Source: Myxococcota bacterium | GTDB lineage: Bacteria; Myxococcota_A; UBA9160; PR03 | DNA: 8,370 nucleotides | Reading direction: 5' to 3' | Assembly (NCBI GenBank): GCA_025453505.1 | Contig: JALOQG010000106.1 | Span: 1 to 8,370 of the forward strand | Shown here: positions 1 to 5,602 of the stretch, in pieces | Numbering within the stretch: position 1 is the stretch's first letter | Layout of the letters: every line of letters starts with the position of its first letter | Notes under the pieces: generated by a model | Told to the model about the DNA's origin: nothing | The model's database searches: none | What the model saw: the letters and a program-made list of their open reading frames with translations, nothing else | Made by a program: the position numbers and the translations under genes

Positions 1-1054
1 GTTCGACTACGGATGGGCGGCGCCGGCGGACACGGTGCGGTCGGCGCTCGCGGCGATCGGCCTCGTGGGCCAGCCGACGTGGCGGCCGTCGGCCGCCACG
101 CGCAGCGCGCACCCGGCGCGATCGCTGACGTCCGACGCGCGCGCCAGGGTACGCGATCTGGCGTCGGGTGCCCGCCCGCCCGACGATCCGGACCTCGCCG
201 CGCTCGCGCCGGAGCGGCGCGCCGCACTGCTCTCGCTCGCCTACGACCTGCTCCGCCATCGCGCGACACCCGCTCGCGTCGCCGAGGAGCGGCCGCGCTC
301 GCGTGCGCTGCTCGTCGCGCGCGCGGAGGTACCGGTCGAGGGCGACGTCGTGCCGCCGCCCCCGGCGCCGGCCGTCTCGCCCGATCGCGGACACGGCACG
401 TCGCGCGCTCGCATCGGCGGCGGCGTGCGCGACGGCCGCGCCTTCGTCGAGCTGCGCGCGCGCCCGGCGTTCCACGATCTGCTCGATCCGCAGGGCGGCT
501 ACACGCGCGGCGCGCAGATCGACTTCTTCGACGTCGCGCTGCGCGTCTACCCCGGCGAGGAGAAGGTGCGGCTGCACGAGCTGCGTGTCCTCGACATCGT
601 GTCGATCGCGCCGCGCGACGCCCTCTTCCAGCCGATCTCCTGGCGCTTCGGTACGCGCGTCGCGAGCGAGCCCGTCGGCGACGGACGCGAGGCGTACTTC
701 TGGCGCACCGGCGGCGGCGCCGGCGCCACCCTTGCGCTCGGCGACTTCGGACTCGCGTACGCGTTCGCCGAGGCGCGCAGCGACGTCTCGACCTGGCTCG
801 ACCCGGCGATCTCGGTCGGCGCGGGCGCGAGCGCCGGCCTGCTCGTGGGCGATCCGCGCGATCGCTGGCGCGCGCACCTGCACGGCAGCGCGCTCCACTA
901 CCCGCTCGGGGATCCGCGCAGCGGCTTCGCGGTCGCGCTCGACCAGCGGCTCTCGCTCGGTCGCGACGACGCGCTGGAGCTGCGCACCTCGCTGACGCAG
1001 GACTTCGGCAACGCCTGGAGCGAGATCGGGCTCTTCTACAGCCGCACGTTCTGA
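1..1054 (+). CDS. DUF4105 / Lnb-like envelope protein, C-terminal part (5' truncated)
   Basis: Open from the left edge (first full codon at position 2) to TGA at 1052-1054, 350 residues; the start lies outside. The visible part matches, from memory, the C-terminal portion of DUF4105 proteins of about 600 residues. Residues about 60-90 form a helical segment. A Pro-rich linker (VVPPPPAPAV) follows, then PDRGHGTSR at about 128-135. After that come strand-rich blocks such as AFVELRARPAFHDLLDP, GAQIDFFDVALRVYP, LDIVSIAPRD and QPISWRFGTR, which I recall as the family signature. The chain ends in alternating aromatic strands and a terminal Phe (FYSRTF), as outer-membrane barrels do, so I infer an envelope location. 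The N-terminal domain, related to the lipoprotein N-acyltransferase Lnb, would lie upstream and cannot be checked, so enzymatic activity is unproven. It converges on the aldehyde dehydrogenase gene with one base between the stop codons. Confidence 0.8.
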   Translation, partial: FDYGWAAPADTVRSALAAIGLVGQPTWRPSAATRSAHPARSLTSDARARVRDLASGARPPDDPDLAALAPERRAALLSLAYDLLRHRATPARVAEERPRSRALLVARAEVPVEGDVVPPPPAPAVSPDRGHGTSRARIGGGVRDGRAFVELRARPAFHDLLDPQGGYTRGAQIDFFDVALRVYPGEEKVRLHELRVLDIVSIAPRDALFQPISWRFGTRVASEPVGDGREAYFWRTGGGAGATLALGDFGLAYAFAEARSDVSTWLDPAISVGAGASAGLLVGDPRDRWRAHLHGSALHYPLGDPRSGFAVALDQRLSLGRDDALELRTSLTQDFGNAWSEIGLFYSRTF

Positions 1055-1055
1055 A

Positions 1056-2534
1056 TCAGGCGTTCGGCGTCGCGCCGGGCAGCGCCATCACCTTGGTCTC
1101 GAGATATTCCTCGAAGCCCGCGACGCCGTTCTCGCGTCCGATGCCGCTCTGCTTGTAGCCGCCGAACGGCGTGTCGACGTGGAACCACATGCCGCCGTTG
1201 ATCGAGATCGTGCCCGTGCGGATGCGGCGCGCGACGGCCAGGGCGCGCTGCTCGTCGGCCGACGTGACCGCGCCCGAGAGGCCGTAGATCGAATGGTTCG
1301 CGATGCGCACCGCGTCGTCGTCGTCCGTGAACGGGATCACGGAGAGCACCGGGCCGAAGATCTCTTCCTGCGCGATCGTTGCACTCGGATCGACGTCTAC
1401 GAAGAGCGTCGGCTCGACGTAGAAGCCCTTCGGCAGGTGCTTCGGCACGCCGCCGCCGACGAGGCAACGCGCGCCTTCGGCCTTGCCCTTCTCGATGTGC
1501 GCGAGCACGCGCTCCTGCTGCCGCTTCGAGACCTGCGGGCCCTGCAGAGCACCCGGCTGGGTCGGATCGCCGTACTTCGCGTTGCGGAAGGCGGTCTCGA
1601 GCAGCCCGATCGCCTCGTCGTAGCGCGAGCGCGGCACCAGCATGCGGGTGGTGAGCGCGCAGCCCTGTCCGCCGTGCGTACACATCAGCGCAGCGCCCGA
1701 GAACGCGGCGGCCGGCGCGTCGTCGAGGACCACGTTGGCGGACTTGCCGCCGAGCTCGAGGAAGATCTTCTTCAGCGTGCGCGACGCCACCTCCATCACG
1801 CGGCGACCGGTCGCGGTCGAGCCGGTGAAGGTCACGACGTCCACGCGCGGATCGTTCGCGAGCATCTCGCCGAGGCCGTGATCCGACGACGCGACGACGT
1901 TGACGACGCCCGCCGGGATGTCGGTCTTCTCCGCGATCAGCCGGCCGAGCTGCGTCGCGCTCCACGGCGTGTCCGGCGCCGGCTTCAGCACCAGCGTGCA
2001 GCCGGACGCGAGCGCCGGACCGAGCTTCGCGAGGTTCAGGTAAAGCGGAAAGTTCCACGGCGTGATCGCGCCGACCACGCCCGCGGGCTCGCGGCGCAGG
2101 ATGCGGCGCTGGGGCGCACCCATGAACGTCACGTCGGCCAGCGCCGCTTCGTAGACGTAGGACTCGGCGAGATCCGCCCAGTAGAGCGTGTCGTCGATCG
2201 ACGAGTTGCACTGCACGCCGTACGTCAGCAGGATCGGCGAGCCGGCCTCGGCGATCACGATCTGGCGCAACTCCTCGCGCGCCTCGACCATGGCCGCGTG
2301 GAGCTGCCGCAGGCAGCGCGCGCGGAACGCGGCGTCGCCGGCCCAGCGGCCCGCATCGAAGGCGCGGCGTGCCGCAGCGATCGCCGCGTCCATGTCTTCG
2401 CGGGTCGCATCGGCCGTGACGCCGATCGTCTCCTCGGTCGCGGGGTTCACGTTCTCGAACGTCGCTCCGCTGCTCGACGCGACCAGACGCCCGTCGATCA
2501 GGTTGCGGAACTCGCCGAGCTGCTGCGTGGCCAT
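1056..2534 (-). CDS. NAD(P)-dependent aldehyde dehydrogenase (ALDH superfamily)
   Basis: Encodes 492 residues, the usual ALDH length. It should oxidise an aldehyde to its carboxylic acid with NAD(P)+ in the cytoplasm; the substrate cannot be read from sequence. The catalytic set is complete: N161 in ITPWNF, K184 in LVLKPAPDTPW, the FTGSTATG nucleotide motif at 236-243, general base E260 in LELGGKS, nucleophile C292 in GGQGCALTTR, and EEIFGPV at 390-396. The C-terminal GGYKQSGIGRENG and FEEYLETK blocks are typical. From memory it most resembles actinobacterial ALDHs such as mycobacterial Rv0768 (AldA). The ATG at 2532-2534 is preceded by GGAGG (2540-2544 on the complement) with 5 nt spacing, which fixes the start. 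It is the last gene of the leftward unit, 44 nt after the CoA-transferase. This pairing suggests catabolism of a carbonyl compound through acid and CoA-thioester stages, which is inference. Confidence 0.96.
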   Translation of the reverse strand: MATQQLGEFRNLIDGRLVASSSGATFENVNPATEETIGVTADATREDMDAAIAAARRAFDAGRWAGDAAFRARCLRQLHAAMVEAREELRQIVIAEAGSPILLTYGVQCNSSIDDTLYWADLAESYVYEAALADVTFMGAPQRRILRREPAGVVGAITPWNFPLYLNLAKLGPALASGCTLVLKPAPDTPWSATQLGRLIAEKTDIPAGVVNVVASSDHGLGEMLANDPRVDVVTFTGSTATGRRVMEVASRTLKKIFLELGGKSANVVLDDAPAAAFSGAALMCTHGGQGCALTTRMLVPRSRYDEAIGLLETAFRNAKYGDPTQPGALQGPQVSKRQQERVLAHIEKGKAEGARCLVGGGVPKHLPKGFYVEPTLFVDVDPSATIAQEEIFGPVLSVIPFTDDDDAVRIANHSIYGLSGAVTSADEQRALAVARRIRTGTISINGGMWFHVDTPFGGYKQSGIGRENGVAGFEEYLETKVMALPGATPNA

Positions 2535-2539
2535 GCGAA

Positions 2540-2544
2540 CCTCC
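2540..2544 (-). promoter_or_regulatory. Ribosome binding site of the aldehyde dehydrogenase
   Basis: The complement reads GGAGG, 5 nt before the ATG at 2534. It is a strong Shine-Dalgarno match in an otherwise short 44-nt gap. Confidence 0.8.
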
Positions 2545-2561
2545 GGAAGAGCGGCGACCGT

Positions 2562-2567
2562 ATCTTA
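2562..2567 (-). promoter_or_regulatory. Possible -10 element ahead of the aldehyde dehydrogenase (weak)
   Basis: The complement reads TAAGAT, four of six matches to TATAAT, inside an AT-rich patch that stands out from its GC-rich surroundings. A start about 7 nt downstream would give a leader of about 20 nt that still holds the GGAGG site. There is no good -35: 17 nt upstream is only GCGTTT. It may be an internal promoter giving the dehydrogenase extra expression, or chance. Confidence 0.2.
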
Positions 2568-2578
2568 GATTTCGGACG

Positions 2579-3811
2579 CTATGCAAACGCTCCGAGCACC
2601 GCGCGCGTGTCGGCGCCGAGCGACCGCGCGCGGCGCCGCAGCGGACGCACACGTGGCGCCGCGACGGGAAGATCTTCGCGAGCCTCGCACGGCGGCGGCG
2701 CCGCGCCGAGCGCGTGCGCGGCGACGTCGCGAAGCGGGACGTCGAGCAACACGCCGCCGCCGCGGCGCCACGCCGCGAGCGCGGCGTGCGCTGCGTAGAG
2801 TCCCGTGAGCGGATCGGCGATCGCGTCGCCGCAGAAGAGCGGGCCATCGTCGTCGCGGCCCGCGAGCGCCGCGAGACCACCCGCTGCGGCGGCGTCGTCG
2901 CCGAACGCCACGCCATCGTCCTCGCGTCCGTAACCCGTGATCGACACCCAGACGAGTCCCGCGCGCGCCGCGACGATCGCCTCGGCGTCGACGCCGAGCT
3001 GTCGCAGCGCGCGCGGCCGCGCGCTTTCGATCACGACGTCGGCGGCGGCGACGAGGCGGCGCAGCGCGTCGACGTCGCGAGCGTCCGCGAAGTCGAGCGC
3101 GACGCTCTGCTTGTCCCCGTTGAGCAGATCGAAGAACGCGGCGGGGCCGAAACGCGCGCCGTCCGGACGCCGCGTGCTCTCGACCTTCACCACGCGCGCG
3201 CCCGCCGCCGCGAGAAGCTGGCCGCAGAGCGGGCCGGCCCACAACGCGGAGAGATCGACGACGAGCGGTCGCGCGCCGCGCGCCGGCACGCGCGCCACGT
3301 CGAGCGCGATCTCGCGAAACGCGGCGCCCGGCGCCGGCGCCGGCGCGGGCGTCGCGACCGGAGCGATCGCGAGCCCGACGAGTCGCGCGCGGGCGACCAG
3401 ATCGGCGACGTCGCGATCGCGCACGACCTCGGCCACGAACGGCCAGGGATCCGACACGTCGTCGCGTCGTACCGCGAGCCATGCGGGTACGGCGGCGCGA
3501 TCGTCGGCGCGCGGCAGGTTCACGGCGATCCAGCCGTCGCGCGCGCGCAACAGGTGCGCACTTCCGCCCACCGACACGCGGCCACGGCGTATGCCTCCGA
3601 AGCACGCCGCGCGCTCGCCGAGCAGCGCGGGACCGTCGAGACGCATGGCGATGCCGTCATGCGCCGCGAGCGCGCACAGATCGGATGCGACGCGCTCCGC
3701 CGCAACGGCGATCGCAGCCGGAGCGACGACGGGCGCGCGCTCTGCACGGCCCGTCAGGATCATCGCCCCGGAATGCGCCCACAGCGCTGCTGCGTCGAGC
3801 GATGCCTGCAT
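2579..3811 (-). CDS. CaiB/BaiF family III CoA-transferase with rearranged halves
   Basis: Encodes 410 residues from ATG at 3809-3811. GGGGAG (3816-3821 on the complement) lies 4 nt upstream, so I prefer this to the in-frame TTG at 3832, which has no such site and sits 4 nt from the mgtE stop. Residues 184-211 hold the family III nucleotide-fold opening (VVDLSALWAGPLCGQLL, then GARVVKVE). NGDKQSVALDF (231-241), VWVSITGYG (287-295) and FGDDAAAAGGL (303-313) follow. CGDAIADPLTGL (328-339) holds D333, which I align with the catalytic aspartate of the family. Residues 10-152 resemble the middle and C-terminal part of a normal family member: SGAMILTGR, RDGWIAVNLP at 91-100, RLVGLAIAPV. An Ala/Pro linker (153-162) joins the halves. 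It probably moves CoA between an acyl-CoA and a free acid; the substrate is unknown. It lies 25 nt after mgtE and 44 nt before the aldehyde dehydrogenase. Confidence 0.87.
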   Translation of the reverse strand: MQASLDAAALWAHSGAMILTGRAERAPVVAPAAIAVAAERVASDLCALAAHDGIAMRLDGPALLGERAACFGGIRRGRVSVGGSAHLLRARDGWIAVNLPRADDRAAVPAWLAVRRDDVSDPWPFVAEVVRDRDVADLVARARLVGLAIAPVATPAPAPAPGAAFREIALDVARVPARGARPLVVDLSALWAGPLCGQLLAAAGARVVKVESTRRPDGARFGPAAFFDLLNGDKQSVALDFADARDVDALRRLVAAADVVIESARPRALRQLGVDAEAIVAARAGLVWVSITGYGREDDGVAFGDDAAAAGGLAALAGRDDDGPLFCGDAIADPLTGLYAAHAALAAWRRGGGVLLDVPLRDVAAHALGAAPPPCEAREDLPVAAPRVRPLRRRARSLGADTRAVLGAFA

Positions 3812-3815
3812 CTCG

Positions 3816-3821
3816 CTCCCC
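3816..3821 (-). promoter_or_regulatory. Ribosome binding site that decides the CoA-transferase start
   Basis: The complement reads GGGGAG, 4 nt before the ATG at 3811. It favours that ATG over the in-frame TTG seven codons upstream. Confidence 0.65.
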
Positions 3822-3836
3822 GTCGGCGGCAACCCG

Positions 3837-5159
3837 CTAGAGCAACGTGCCGCGCAGGAAGAGCATGGCGACGCTGAAGTAGATGACGAGCCCCGTGACG
3901 TCGACGAGCGTCGCGACGAACGGCGCCGACGCGCTCGCAGGGTCGAGGCCGAGCCGACTCAGCGCGAACGGCAGCATCGCGCCGACCAGGGATCCCCACA
4001 GCACGATGCCGAGAAGGCTCGTCGCGACCACGAGCGCGATCAGCGTGGCGGGCGCTGCGGAATCATCGGGCGGCAGCAGGAACACGCGCGCGAAGCCGAT
4101 CAGTCCGAGGATCGCACCGAGCACGAGGCCCGCGCGGACCTCGCGCCAGAGCACGCGCGGCCAGTCGCGCGGGCGCACTTCACCGATCGCGAGCGCGCGG
4201 ATCACCAGCGTGGTCGCCTGCGAGCCCGAGTTGCCGCCGCTCGAGATGATCAGCGGGATGAAGAGCGCCAGCACGACGGCCTTCGCGATCTGGTCCTCGA
4301 AGTACGAGATCACCGTGGCGGTCAGCAGCGAGCCGATGAACAGGATCGCGAGCCAGCCGACGCGCTTGCGCACCATCTCGAGGATGCCGACCTGCAGGTA
4401 CGGCGCATCGAGGGCGGAGGTACCACCGATCTTCTGGATGTCCTCGGTGGCCTCTTCGCGCACCACGTCGACGATGTCGTCGACCGTGACGATGCCCTGG
4501 ATGCGCCCCTGCGCATCGAGCACCGGCACCGCCATCAAGTCGTGCTCGGCGATCGTCTGCGCGACCGCCTCCTGGTCCATGTCGTCCGGCACCGTGACGA
4601 CGTCGGTGCGCATCACCTCCCGCACCGTCTTGTCCGGCGGCGCGGCGAAGAGTTCGCGGAACGAGATCACGCCGACGAGACGTTGCTCGCCGTCGAGCAC
4701 GTAGATGTAGTAGATGGTCTCGAGCCGCTCGCGCGCCTGGCGGCGCAGGTACGCGATCGCCTCGTCGACGCGCATCTCGGGGCGCAATCGCGCGTAGCGG
4801 GGACTCATCAGGCCGCCGGCCTCGTCCTCCGCGTACGCGAGCAGCGCGGTCACTTCCTTGCGCGTCTCGGCGTCGATCAGCGCGAGCAGGCGGTCGCGCT
4901 CCTCTTCGGGCGCCTCCTGCACGAAGTCGGCGGCGTCGTCGGGGGCGAGCTGGCGGATCCAGAGCTGGCGCTCGCCAGCGGGCAGCGCGAGCAGCAGCTC
5001 TGCCTGGTCGTGCGCCGTCAGCCCGAGGAAGAGATCCTCGGCTTCGACGGGCGAGAGCAGACGGAACCCTTCGGCGCGTTCCTCTACCGAGAGCGCCGGC
5101 CAGGCGTCGGCGAGCTCCGCCGCTTCGAGCGCGTCGAGCTCGGCTTCGGTGGGAGACAA
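3837..5159 (-). CDS. mgtE: MgtE-type magnesium channel/transporter
   Basis: Encodes 440 residues, close to the roughly 450 of Thermus MgtE. It is an inner-membrane Mg2+ channel that forms a dimer and is gated by cytosolic Mg2+. Domains in order: an acidic helical N domain at about 1-115; EAGGLMSP at 113-120; two CBS domains at about 118-175 and 180-235 (REVMRTDVVTVPDD, LMAVPVLDAQGRIQGIVTVDDI); a connecting helix; then five membrane segments at about 266-288, 293-320, 343-363, 371-398 and 413-436. The pore signature PLIISSGGNSGSQ is at 302-314. D420 in TLVDVTG lies where the pore Mg2+-binding aspartate (D432 of Thermus MgtE) is expected. The start is TTG at 5157-5159, supported by GAGGGG 6 nt upstream. 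It is flanked in the same direction by a CoA-transferase remnant (34 nt) and a CoA-transferase (25 nt). I see no Mg2+ riboswitch in the short leader. Confidence 0.96.
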   Translation of the reverse strand: MSPTEAELDALEAAELADAWPALSVEERAEGFRLLSPVEAEDLFLGLTAHDQAELLLALPAGERQLWIRQLAPDDAADFVQEAPEEERDRLLALIDAETRKEVTALLAYAEDEAGGLMSPRYARLRPEMRVDEAIAYLRRQARERLETIYYIYVLDGEQRLVGVISFRELFAAPPDKTVREVMRTDVVTVPDDMDQEAVAQTIAEHDLMAVPVLDAQGRIQGIVTVDDIVDVVREEATEDIQKIGGTSALDAPYLQVGILEMVRKRVGWLAILFIGSLLTATVISYFEDQIAKAVVLALFIPLIISSGGNSGSQATTLVIRALAIGEVRPRDWPRVLWREVRAGLVLGAILGLIGFARVFLLPPDDSAAPATLIALVVATSLLGIVLWGSLVGAMLPFALSRLGLDPASASAPFVATLVDVTGLVIYFSVAMLFLRGTLL

Positions 5160-5165
5160 CCGCGT

Positions 5166-5171
5166 CCCCTC
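5166..5171 (-). promoter_or_regulatory. Ribosome binding site supporting the TTG start of mgtE
   Basis: The complement reads GAGGGG, 6 nt before the TTG at 5159. No in-frame ATG or GTG lies between this site and the TTG, which justifies the rare start codon. Confidence 0.65.
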
Positions 5172-5193
5172 GCTCGGCCCTGATCGTTCCCGC

Positions 5194-5394
5194 TCACAGG
5201 ATCGCCCCCGCCTTCTTCGACTTCGCCAGCACGGCCCGGTCGCAGCCGCGCGCGAGCAGCACTTGCTCGGTGTTCTGACCCATCTGGGAAGAAGCCGCCA
5301 GCTCCGGCGGGATCACAGCCGACACGAACCACCCGTGCGCGACCTCGAGCACCGGGACGCCGGCGAGCGGTCCGCGGTCGCGCGGTGCCTGCAT
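5194..5394 (-). pseudogene. Internally deleted CaiB-type CoA-transferase remnant (66 codons)
   Basis: A 66-residue frame from ATG (5392-5394) to TGA (5194-5196), led by a perfect GGAGGT at 5401-5406 with 6 nt spacing. The first 25 or so residues (GPLAGVPVLEVAHGWFVSA) match the N-terminal start of family III CoA-transferases, typically PLAGVRVLEVA. The last 30 or so (MGQNTEQVLLARGCD, then KKAGAIL) match their extreme C-terminus, typically GxHTEEVLxELG followed by AGAI. About 300-350 central residues, including the catalytic aspartate and CoA-binding region, are missing, with the junction near residues 25-38 and the frame kept. It therefore cannot be an active transferase. It is probably the first cistron of the leftward unit, 34 nt before mgtE, and its translation may still help expose the mgtE start. 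The family match is from recalled motifs, not a search. Alternatives are an assembly collapse or an unrelated small protein. Confidence 0.6.
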
Positions 5395-5400
5395 GGCGCG

Positions 5401-5406
5401 ACCTCC
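5401..5406 (-). promoter_or_regulatory. Ribosome binding site of the CoA-transferase remnant
   Basis: The complement reads GGAGGT, 6 nt before the ATG at 5394. It is the best Shine-Dalgarno match in the window and marks this ATG as the original gene start. Confidence 0.7.
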
Positions 5407-5514
5407 GCGGCGAGGATCGCGCGCTTGCGACGAACCCGCGAGTCGGACGCTCAAGCCCACCGCCAATCGGCCGAATTCCGATGCGACACTCGCCATGCCG
5501 ACCGCGCGTCGCGA

Positions 5515-5543
5515 TTGACGCCCCCGAGGGCGCGGTGTAGATA
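5515..5543 (+). promoter_or_regulatory. Putative sigma70-type promoter of the glycosyltransferase operon
   Basis: TTGACG at 5515-5520 matches the -35 consensus at five of six positions. After exactly 17 nt comes TAGATA at 5538-5543, a modest -10 (three of six matches). Transcription would begin near 5550, giving a leader of about 53 nt before the GTG at 5603. This also argues against the in-frame GTG at 5549, which would sit at or just before the transcript start. Confidence 0.45.
5519..5532. repeat. Inverted repeat inside the promoter spacer (possible operator)
   Basis: CGCCC (5519-5523) and GGGCG (5528-5532) are perfect inverted arms around the 4-nt loop CCGA. The repeat overlaps the end of the -35 and fills the upstream half of the spacer, where a repressor would block polymerase. 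The arms are short and GC-only, so chance is possible. Confidence 0.3.
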
Positions 5544-5590
5544 GCCGGGTGGCCGAAATTTCGAGGGATGGCCACGGTTTCGACGACGGC

Positions 5591-5596
5591 GGGAGA
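5591..5596 (+). promoter_or_regulatory. Ribosome binding site that decides the glycosyltransferase start
   Basis: GGGAGA lies 6 nt before the GTG at 5603-5605. The alternative in-frame GTG at 5549 has no comparable site. Confidence 0.65.
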
Positions 5597-5602
5597 TCGA
5601 CC

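Larger units (their letters stand above)
5395..5602. other. Divergent intergenic region between the two transcription units
   Basis: This 208-nt stretch separates the leftward unit from the rightward sugar genes and is the only sizeable non-coding gap. It holds the remnant's ribosome binding site, a rightward sigma70-like promoter with an inverted repeat, and the ribosome binding site of the glycosyltransferase. A perfect palindrome TCGGCCGA lies at 5467-5474, but such words are common at this GC content. I found no convincing leftward promoter, although one is expected here. Confidence 0.6.

Noticed and set aside
13..1158. Plus-strand open frame of 381 codons overlapping the DUF4105 gene
   Set aside because: The neighbouring frame encodes recognisable DUF4105 blocks; this one is Arg/Ala-rich and runs into the opposite-strand ALDH gene.
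1179..2798. Plus-strand open frame of 539 codons opposite the aldehyde dehydrogenase
   Set aside because: The product is Arg/Asp/His-rich low-complexity sequence without motifs, while the minus strand encodes a complete ALDH with all catalytic residues.
1036..2916. Minus-strand open frame of 626 codons in another frame over the aldehyde dehydrogenase
   Set aside because: It is a frame-shifted, Arg-rich shadow of the ALDH and CoA-transferase genes with no recognisable domain.
3812..3832. TTG at 3832 as the start of the CoA-transferase
   Set aside because: The ATG at 3811 has GGGGAG at 4 nt spacing and is the better codon; the TTG lacks a Shine-Dalgarno site and the added residues are not family-like.
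2937..5183. Plus-strand open frame of 748 codons across the CoA-transferase and mgtE genes
   Set aside because: It is antisense to two well-recognised genes. Its translation is Arg/Ala/His-rich with no domain, as expected for the opposite frame of GC-rich coding DNA.
5467..5474. Palindrome TCGGCCGA as an operator
   Set aside because: It is eight GC-rich bases with no flanking symmetry extending cleanly and no matching copy nearby; expected by chance.
5549..5602. GTG at 5549 as the glycosyltransferase start
   Set aside because: It sits at the predicted transcript start, has no ribosome binding site and adds 18 residues unlike the family; GTG 5603 has GGGAGA at 6 nt.
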